Origin: Bugulina stolonifera
Lineage: Eukaryota; Bryozoa; Gymnolaemata; Cheilostomatida; Bugulidae
Direction of reading: 5' to 3'
Assembly: GCA_935421135.1 (NCBI GenBank)
Contig: OW285197.1
Span: forward strand, 992,001-1,056,000
Length of the DNA stretch: 64,000 nt
The notes under the pieces are model-generated. The model worked only from the letters and a program-made list of their open reading frames with translations. It ran no database searches and was not told the origin of the DNA. The position numbers were made by a program, and so were the translations under genes. Position 1 is the first letter of the stretch; every line of letters starts with the position of its first letter. Positions 1 through 10,400 of this stretch are shown piece by piece.

Positions 1-66
1 ATGCGTTCCTGTAAAAGTAATGTTGATGCGTTCCTGTAAAAGTAATGTAGATGCGTTCCTGTAAAA
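1..66. repeat. Short tandem repeat at window start
   Basis: Nearly three copies of a unit containing GATGCGTTCCTGTAAAAGTA, lying in the intron just upstream of the exon at 133. Its left edge is outside the window. Confidence 0.8.
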
Positions 67-132
67 AAAATTTTACACTTTAAGCCCTGCCTTTATTCTC
101 TGTAATGTTCTTCTTGGATTTAACTATTGCAG

Positions 133-337
133 TTCTGGAGGTGGACCAGGTGTTTAGCCTGAGCTATGACACTGACTGGGGTAAAAACACATCGGTGAGT
201 AGGGCGGAGTTTGACAGGCTGATGGGAGAGGCACTGAAGCCCCTGTACTCGTCATCCAGCGGTTATAGAGAGATACGAGTAATCAGAGTGTACGAGCACA
301 TGCAGAATGTCGGCCGGAGTAGGAGAGCCGTTACAAC
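133..337 (+). CDS. Receptor exon: first half of SEA-like domain
   Basis: The exon follows a TTGCAG acceptor and ends at AC|GTAAGT (phase 2). Residues include FSLSYDTDWGKN and a helix-like SRAEFDRLMGEALKPLYSSS segment, followed by a beta-like REIRVIRVYE. The order strand, helix, strand is that of a SEA module, which continues in the exon at 13058. The SEA assignment rests on pattern and on the membrane-proximal position, so it is moderate. Confidence 0.65.
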
Positions 338-1371
338 GTAAGTTATGTTTATTAGTAGTGTAACAGTTTATAGGGAATATAACAGTTTAATAGGGAGTGT
401 AACAGTTAGGTTATGGGCAGTGTAACAGCTTATAGGGAGTGTAACAGCTTATAGGGAGTGTAATAGTTAGTTTGTGGGCAGTGTAATAATATAAGGTACA
501 TGTACATGTATGTTGGCATCAGCAATCACAATAACGAGGAAGTTAGTGATCAATCTGTGCCCACAGGTTGCTAGGTGTAGTATAATAAGATAGCACTATC
601 TATGTTTCTTAATGTATATAGCCTACTGTATGTATACATGTGTGTAAATATCTGCATTGTGTGCTGGATAATACAAACACTGCCATGATAAGAGTGATGT
701 GGTGTTAGCATTTTGAAAATGGAAATCGTTGCAGCTTTACTTGGGTACTTGCAAGGTGAACCCATGCGCACTGTGCATCATGTACAAGTACACTATCACT
801 AGTTTCCAATAATTTGAATAGAAAATGTGCAATCATTGATTTGTTTTAGAGTTGCTCTCTCCTACCAATAGAATGAAATATTTTAAGTAAATGTTACAAA
901 CTTGCTCACCCATCTATTATAGCCATGTACATGTACATGTACATGTAAGTAGTATAGTCAGTGCACTTCTAGACAGACACGCACTCATTGACCCCTGTTT
1001 TCAACCAATCACAAGCCGGTATTTCCGATTTCAACCAATCACAGAAGAGCACAAAAATTTTGCACACGACCTTGCCAAGGTCACCCCAAAATCTCCCCTT
1101 CTGATTGGTCGAAAAAACATTTGCACACTTGACCCCGAACCCGGCCACGACCCCTTCCCTCCCTCCTTCCCGCCCTCCTCCCCTCCCCCTCCCCCACCTC
1201 CCACTCCTCCCCCACTCCCCGCCACCGCCCTCGTCCCGTCCGCGCCACCGCCGTCGCCGCCGCCGCCACCGCCGCCCTCACCGCCGCCGCCGCCACCACC
1301 GCCCTCACCACCGCCGCCGCCACTACCGCCACCGCCGCCACCGCCGCCACCGCCGCCACCGCCGCCACCGC

Positions 1372-1406
<35 letters not shown>

Positions 1407-4400
1407 CCATCACCGTCATCACCGCCACCCCTCCTCCACCGCCGCCCACCCTCCCCCCGCAACCCCCACTCACCCGAACAACCGATCGTTTGAGGCGGTC
1501 AAGCCGCGTCCGCCCACGTTGCGTGCGGCGCCGACCGTACACGTGGAGGCGACGCCGGTGCCCCGTATCCACCGGGCCAAGCGACTAGGCAGCGGCCCGC
1601 CGCCCATTCCGAGTTCCACTGGGGTGGGACTATAAAAGATAAGTTTGACTGATGATAGTATTAATACAAAGAAGACTTAGTCATAGCAAACATGTCTTTT
1701 CTCACCAAAGGAGCAGCGGGGAGATATGTACTTTTAAAGGAAGTCCTCCCGAAGTCTGTATGGGATTATATGATCAAAAGTAATATCGAAGAAACGAATA
1801 GTCCATGGATGTGGTATTGGGTTGACAGACTCGCTCATAATTCCTTAGTGGTAGAGCTTGCCATCTATTTTAGAACACTTTCACTCTCTATGAATATCCC
1901 TTTTAAGATAGGAGAGGAAAAGTTGAGGAAAATGGCACTTTGTTATGAAGACTTAACAGGAGCTAGGTCAAGATTTTCATCTATGGTAGAAACAAAAAAC
2001 GCATCCGTTTCTTCTCCCTTACTCCTTCTTAGGAATGCGGAGTTGTCAACCTGGTGTAGAGTGGAGGTTGAGAAGATTATTGAAGATAGAAACTGGGATG
2101 AAACTGGTGTGGGAGCGGAGGCCACTTTTAACACTCACTTCTTACTATATCTGGATAATGAACCTGGTGGGGAAGGTTCAAAGAATGAACTCTATCATAG
2201 AGTATTGAACATATTAAAGGATGGGGCAAGAAGATGTCGTTTTGAGGATGGGAAGGAGAAATCGCGAGCGAAGAGGAGTTACAATGAAGAAAGCATCCCT
2301 GGTTTAATTCTTAGTAGAGGTAATACGCTATATGCAGGGCGATTGTTTGGAGAACTAGATCCATCCAAAAATGGGTTAGAGGTGATAAGAAGCCCTTCAC
2401 CAGGAGATGCTAGATTAGAGGTGAGAGAGACTTCTACAGGAGAGACTAACCAGGTTATGATAGAAGAGGTTGAAATGTGTGACATTGGAGAACTAGATTC
2501 ATCCAAAAACGGGTTAGAGGAGATAAGAAGCCCTTCACCAGGAGAAGCTAGGGTGGAAGTGAGAGAGACTTCTACAGGAGAGAATAACCAGATTATGATA
2601 GAAGAGCAAACTCATGTAGAAACTAAAGAAGAGGTTGAAATGTGTGACAAAAGGGAACAAGAGATTAGAAAGATAGAACAAGAATTGGCACTAAAGAAAG
2701 TGGAATTGGCAGGAGCACTGGGGTGGAAAGAAGCACTAGAGATGCAACAGAGAATTGATGCAAGAAAAGAGAGAAGAACAAATCGCATTGCCTTCTTAGA
2801 AAAAAAGTTAACAGAGGAAAGAATGGAAAAAGAGAGGTTAATGATGGAAATCGAGCGTTTGCAAAAGGAAGAAGAAGAAGAAAAAATGGATAGTGTATCA
2901 ATTATTGATCACATAATTCCCCACCTGGCTAACAAACTAGATGATAATGATGCAAAAGCAGAAGGGGAAGATAGTAAACTGCCACAGTGGGTTCCAACAG
3001 GAGAAAGTAATGATGAATAAAAGTGTATAGATTCCAATCGTTCTCTCAAACAAGGGCAAGATGTCAAAGCAAGAGGTAGTATGTAGAAATGAGAATTATG
3101 AAGATGTGGCTGATGGTCTCTTAGATGAAGTAGTAGCTATCTCTGCTGAAGAGGGAAGGGAGCAAATAGGAGAGAGAAGCAACAAAAGAAAGAAGTTCAC
3201 ATTCCACATAATCATAATACTATTTATACTTTCTTGCTCATCTTTATCCCCATCAGTTTACACATATCTAAGTGATAGGGAACCACCCAATGGCAAAGAC
3301 AAAGGAGTACTTAAGCAAGGACACTTTTTAAAAACAAACACAACTCTATTAGCTACTCAACTGGATCAGCATGCGTCCACACCAAGAAATCGATCTTCGC
3401 TTGCAGAGTCCCTTCACAGCTCTAGTCTGTGGTCCAACAGGGAGTGGAAAAACGGAACTACTATTTAGTCTTATTAAGAGAGTTGATGAAATTGCTTCAC
3501 CCACTCCTGTTGAAATCATTTACTGCTATGGAGTTTGGCAACGCCGCTTTGAGGATTACAAGGATAAAGTAAGGTTTCATTCAGGACTCATTGATGTAGA
3601 AATGGATATAGAGCGTGATGGGAAGAATCGCTGGCTCATCATTGATGACTTGATGGGTGAAGTCGGGGGGAAAGAGACTACTAATGCAATCTTTACAAAG
3701 TTCAGTCACCACCTGAACATAAGCGTCTTTTTCTTACTACAGAACCTTTTCCCGAAAGATAATAGAACAGTGTCAATAAACTCGCAGTACTTTTTCTTGT
3801 TCAAGAACCCCAGAGACGGAATGTCTGTTACCAATCTTGCAAAGCAGGCTTTTCCTCAGAGTACAAGAGCTGTTCAAGAAGCTTTTAGTGATGCTACACG
3901 TAAGCCACACTCTTTTCTATTCTTGAATCTTCGCCAGGAAACCCCGGAGTGGGCTAGACTGATCGGTAATTTTGCTTCTGAGCACTCTCCCATGACTGTA
4001 TATATCCCGAATACCCTGGAATATAAGTAGCATTCACATCTCTACTCTCTCCATAAACTGTCTTGGACTCGAAGAGAGCGCATCCATCATCAAGCATGAG
4101 ATACATTAATTCACCCGAGTATTCTCCAAGGTTGAGGAGGAATGCCTTGAGTATATATGCACTGACGAAAGCATCTGCAACCATCAGAGATTCAACCATT
4201 GCTGAGGCTAACAAAGACCTTATACTCGCTCTTGTTGAGTGTGCTAGAAATGTATTATTAGGTAATGTTCATCTAACTACCGCTCAGTTGAACTCTCTAC
4301 GTCGACATAGAAGGGCCATTGAGGATCTCACCAACTCTCGTACTAGTGTGAGGCAGAAAAAGTTAATCCTACAACGTGGCGGATTTTTAGGTCTTCTTTT

Positions 4401-7400
4401 GAAGCCATTGGCAAGTTTACTCGGAGGTGTGCTTGGCGGATTAGGTGGTGGACGAAGGTGAAATGAGTCTCAAGTTTTCTAAAAAGTATCTTCTTATGGA
4501 TAAACATACATATGAATCAATGAATAGTAGAAACAACAAAAAAGAAGGAGAGCATCTACCCTCACTCTCTACAAATGGGGATCTACTCCTGGCAGAAAAA
4601 AGCAGAAAAGATGTAATATCTAACCTCAAAAACTCTGATACAGACATCTACTCTCAGCTAGAGCAACATGCTCATAAAATGAATAAGTTCCTAAAAGAGT
4701 TGGAGAGATCACGCCATCCGCAGCAGGAGTTGTATAATACATTAGAGGGAATTAACACTAGGTTTAATGAAATGCATACATGGAGACAAAGAGAAGAAGA
4801 AGCACAAGAGCGAGGGCGAGAGAAAAAAAGAGATGATGAAAAGAGGCGAAGTGGCTCAAGGTCACCACTACCACACCCATATAGGAGAGAAACAAAACCA
4901 GAGAGGTCAGAAGCTGGCGCACGTTGGAGTGGGAAGGGTGATAATAGAAGTCCTATCAAAACTAGGTCTAGGCGAAAGCTTCCTAAAACCCCTCTTGCAA
5001 GCGATAGTAAAACAGAAAGATGGATGATATAGATGAAGGTCTACGTGATATTTACTTCTCCCCTCCTCAACCACCATCTTTTGGAGGAAAGAGAAAGTTA
5101 GTTTTAGCTTCTCCTCCTGGTATTAATGAGAATGATGTTGAGAAGTGGTTGAGAAGTCAAGACGCATACACTCTTCATCGCCCGATTAGAATGAAGTTTA
5201 CAAGGAGAAAAACGTTTGTGAGTGGGATTGGTGAACACCTCCAGGCAGATCTCGTGGATGTGCGTGTGCACAAGGACTCAAATGATGGAGTAACATTTTT
5301 GCTCACCTGCATAGATGCCTTCTCACGGAAAGCATGGGTCTTTCCTCTTCATTCCAAGTCTGGTCTGGAAGTGTCCAATGCACTCATCTCTCTATTCGAA
5401 AATGAAAGCTTTAAACAAATACAAACTGATAAAGGTAAGGAGTTCCTAAACAGAAGGGTGAGTGAAGTGCTAAAGAAGTACGGAGTTAGCCATTTCACCT
5501 CTGAGAATGAGATCATCAAGGCTGCTCTTGTTGAACGCTTTAATAGAACATTGAGAGGGAAAATTCATCGTCTACTCACTTATAGAGGAGATGGACGCTA
5601 CTTAGAAGATGTAGAAGACCTAGTCCAAGGATATAACAACAGTTTTAATAGGTCAATTGGAATGAAACCTATTGAGGTTGATTACGATAATCAAGAAGAG
5701 GTTTGGGTTCGGTTAAATGAGTTCTCACCTAAACGATGGTTAAAGAAAACAAGAGTAAAATACTCACCAGGTGATCATGTTCGGATTTCGATGGCTCGTA
5801 GTAGCTTTGAGCGAGGGTTCACACCAAACTGGTCAACCGAGATATTCACCATAAAAGCAGTCAAGGCACATACCTCACCTCCTGTCTATACACTGGAAGA
5901 CCTAAACAAAGAAGGAGTAGATGGAACATTCTATGCACAAGAATTGCAACATGTTAACCTACCTGAAATCTTTAGAGTTGAGAAAGTCATACGTAAACGG
6001 AGAAGGAGAGGAAAAGAAGAGAGTTTCGTGAAATGGAGTGGTTATCCCTCTTCATTTAATAGTTGGATAGATTCTAGTCAGTTTGTGTAAGATCAAAGGT
6101 AGTATAAATTCGATATGTAAGTTCAGTTTTGCTCACTCTCAAAGATGGCCTTCAATGTCACACTTACCTCAAATGTACGCATCGGTGGGAGTGACACAAA
6201 CACCAATGCTCACTTCATTACGAAGCTAGCCAAGACATTGAAGCTTCACTCATCACAGTGGGAGGTTGGGTTACTTGACATTCAGTACCCCGCATCCTGG
6301 AGAAATGTGGAAGATGGCTATGTAGTGGTTACGAATACAAAAGATGGAGTCAAACGAAAATGTGAAATCAGGAGTGGAAGGTATGCTTCCATGGGTGAAC
6401 TTGTGAGTGAGATCAATAGAATACTAATAAACTACGACTTAGAAAAAGTAGTGAGCTTTTACTATGATAGTCTACGGAATGAAACCTTCCTCATGTTGAG
6501 AGAACAGGAACACTCTGTCATGATGTCACGTGATGTTGCGTGGGTGTTGGGATTCGAACCTGATGTAGAATATGCTGCGGAAATCAACAGGAGTCAAAAC
6601 CCTCCAGACATCAATGCTGGTTTCACATCCCTCTATGTCTACTCCTCCGTAGTCTCACCAAGACATGTTGGAGATAGTCTAGTCCCCCTACTTCGCACAG
6701 TTCCTATAACAGAGAGTGAAAGAAATAGCACCGTTTTCTTTGAGTTTTCGAATGTTCAATACTCTCCAGTGTCTAATACAAGCACAGACCTCATCGAGGT
6801 AGATATAAGACGTGATGATGGAGAAAGGGTCTCATTTCGCAGTGGAAAGGTTGTGCTGATGGTTCGTTTCAGACCGCGTGGAGAGAAATAACATGGCCCC
6901 TCGCATAGTTCCATATTTTCCTGATGAGTCAGGTGAGATGTATGAAGACTATTATGCAAACCAGGTGGGAGAGGGAATGAGTGTGTACAGGGGAAAACCT
7001 ATTATGACGGGTAATGGGATCGGCTCACTCTTTTCTGGACTGGCCCGAGGGGTCCTTCCCATGCTAAAGAATGGTGCCAAAACTATTGGGAAAAAGCTAT
7101 TGACTACTGGAGCTTCGGTTCTGGGAGATGTAATCAAGGGAGAGAACTTCAAATCCTCTGCAGCAAAACGTTTTCGTGAAGCTGGTGGGGATCTTCTAGG
7201 TGATGTAGAAGATGAATTACGTGAACCACCTGCCAAACGTGCACGAGTTAGTCAAAAGTCTACAAAGAAAAAGCGTAAAGGAAGAAAAACAGTTTTTGAC
7301 TAAATGAAAGATAAATATATAATCCGCACCTAGACTCACCACTCCCCACTCTTAGACAAGCGACTGTAGGAGCAAGTACTAGATGGAACAACTCTCACAC

Positions 7401-10400
7401 TATCGAACATGTCCGTCACACATCGAGCCATCTCTCTCTCCAAGGTTTCTGAAGACTCTCCAGACACGGTTGACTCCAGTTTTGATTTATTTGCCACTCC
7501 GCCAACTCATACTAGCGTGCTCAGAGGTGAGTGGGTACCTTTGGCTCCTGTTACTGACTCCCCTGATGGCACTATTGAATTTAACATCCCGCCCGCAGAC
7601 GAACTCTACACAGATCTATCAAGGTCTTACTTACACACCACAGTAAAGGTGAGCAAGGCTGATGGAAGCGTACTACCTGCGGAAGAACAACTAAAGGTTG
7701 TTCCAGGGGACAATTTTATGCACAGTCTCTTTTCTTCTGCCACTGTTCAACTGGCTGGGCAAGATGTTGAGTATGAACCAAACTATGGACATAGAGCTTA
7801 TGTCGAGAATCTCCTAAACTATGGTAAAGATGCTAAGAGCACATATATGAAAGTTGGGAGTGGGTGGATGGAGGATGAAGGAACTGGAGAAGACTATGAT
7901 GGTATACCTCCCGAAGTGGTTGAAAAAAGAAAGAAACTTATAGCCACAAGTAAAGAGATGAGCTTCTATGGGAGACCTAGGTTGAGTATGTTTTCTCAAG
8001 GAAGACTTATTCCACCAGGAGTTCGCTCTCGCCTTACTCTACAACGTGCTATTCCACAAATGGCCCTCTTAGCAGAAACAGACAACCCTGCAGGAGGGGC
8101 GAAGATTTCTATAACTAAGACAGAATTGTGGATTCGACGTGTACAAGCCAATCCGGCCTTACAAAAAGCACAAATGGATGTTTGGGTTGTGCAACAAGAG
8201 TCTATAAAACTACCAATTGACCGAATAAAAACTCATTTCCATGTCATCCCTGCTGGACACCAGTCAGTGAGAGTAAACTTTGATCGAGCGGGACAGAAGC
8301 CAAACAGAGTCTTTGTCGGACTAGTCAACCATACTGCAAAGAGTGGAACGTATAAGCAAAATCCCTTCAAATTTGGACATAACAATCTAAGTTCATTAGA
8401 ACTACTAATTGATGGAACACCGGTGACCCGAAGATATGAACCAAATTTTGCAAGTGGAAAGTTTGCTCGTGAATTCATGAATTTGTTCACTGTCACAAAT
8501 ACATCCGATGCTGACACAGGGAATGAGATCTCCCCTAGCAAATACAAGTCCTGCGCTGCTCTCTACGCCTTTGACATTTCAGGAGATTTGTGTGATGACA
8601 ACTTTCACTTGTTATCAAATGGGAGTCTATCTATTAATCTAGCATTTGCTAATCAAACTCAAAATACACTTGGACTGTTTGTATACGAAGAAAAAGATGA
8701 CATTATCTACTTGAATGCAAATCACGAAGTATCTATGGTAGCCGGGATGATGTAAAAAGAATGGATACATTCTCAATCTCGAATATTCTATCTGATGATA
8801 AACTCTCATCAACCTCCTTTAGAGGGGTTATGCCAAGGGATCACTTCTTAGACTCCTTCTCCCCATCTGGATCTTTTGTTTTCAACACTCAAACAAGTGA
8901 GAAAAGTGGCGAGCATTGGATCTCTGTTTTTTCGAATGGAAAAGAAATAGAGTATTTCGACTCCTATGGACTCCCCCCTTCTATTTATCCTGATGTGGGT
9001 AAGATGTTACAACAATGGGGAATACCAATAGTATGGAATGGAGAGTGTCTACAAGAAGAGAGTACTAACGTGTGTGGAGACTACTGCATCTTGTTCTGTC
9101 TCCTTCGAGCTCGAGGGTGGAGTATGGAGGGAATAATTACACGGCTAAGCAGAGTAGAAGGAAGAGTTCGAGATCATTCTATAAGAGCTATATTACAACG
9201 TTTATACTATAATAAAAGAAATAATACTTTCCCACTCACAACGCATGTAAACAATATTATGCTTTTTTCACCTTTTCACTTTGACTAGAGAGAAATACTT
9301 CACCTTACTTATAATTCGTTTTTATACTACTATAACTAAAAAAAAAGAGACCAATAGTTTTTATCTTACCTGCATTCTTTTTTTTCTTTGCTTTTTAGAT
9401 TTCTGCTTGATTCTTGATTCTTTTATTTTTTCTCTATTTATCTTCGTAATAAAACAATACTACTGAAGAAAGCTGCATCTTTTCTATCTTGGAATAATAC
9501 TCATCCATGGGTTGTTGTGGTCTCGCCCCTATCCGAGGCCCGCTCCGGGGAGGACGGAGAGTCCGCCATGTTAGAAAGATCCTTTCGGGCAAGACTCCCC
9601 ACTCCTATTATTTTCCCCTTCTTCCGTGCCTCTTTTAACGCATCCACTAGGCCTGCAACGATTCACAAAATACTGTTTCGATTTTTTCGATTCTGCCAAT
9701 TAACTTTTTCGATTTTTTTCGATTCGATACCATTTACGTTACAGTATTTTAGAACACTGTCAGTTGTAGTAGTTGAGTTGATAATTCCATTTTAGAATCA
9801 CCAAAAAGAGTAGAATGAGTAGATTCCAGAAGCATACCCTTCTAATTGTGTGGAATATCAAATACAAATTGCATGTTTGGGGCATTTATATAATTATAGA
9901 CTTATATTAGTAATACATCTTAGCCCATGATGTATTTTATAGCTATCCACTTATTGCCAACAAAATTACTAGAAAAAAATTGTGCTTCACTGAGACTCAA
10001 ACTCATGACCACACGTTTGTAAAGCGAGCGCTCTGCCACCATGCTATGGTGATAACTTGGAATTACCAAGACTAAGTATATATTTAACAAGAATCGAAAA
10101 TTGAGTGCAATGAATCGATATTGAGAATACTGCAAATTAATCGTATCGAGAATCGTTATCGATTCATCGTTGCAGGCCTAGCATCCACCTCTTCTTTCCT
10201 CTTCTGACTGCACTCTTCTTCTTCAATAATTCCATCCATTTGTGAGTCCGTTAAGCCCGCAAATAACTCTTCTTGGTTTTGTACTATGTTGTCAGTATCC
10301 ATCGATAATGTACTATTGTAGTAGTGTAGCTGTACAGTAGTGATGTGCTGAACTTTGAATGCTGAGACTGTGATCCCACTCTCCCTTTATACAACTGCTC

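Noticed and set aside
891..1635. Long frames rich in Pro, His/Arg, Gly or Ala/Val on both strands of the terminal repeats (also 11339-11997 and 56752-57447)
   Set aside because: They are frame shadows of the CCG/CCA triplet tract; the same DNA is open in several frames, and they are located in non-coding terminal repeats.
4063..4095. Longer start for the small basic Polinton protein, and for the genes at 4463 and 6893
   Set aside because: The upstream extensions start with TTG or GTG codons. In a eukaryotic element the first ATG (4096, 4463, 6893) is the sensible start and fits the gene spacing.
9281..9466. 61-codon hydrophobic frame after the protease gene
   Set aside because: T-rich untranslated region with a non-ATG start, overlapping the protease stop.
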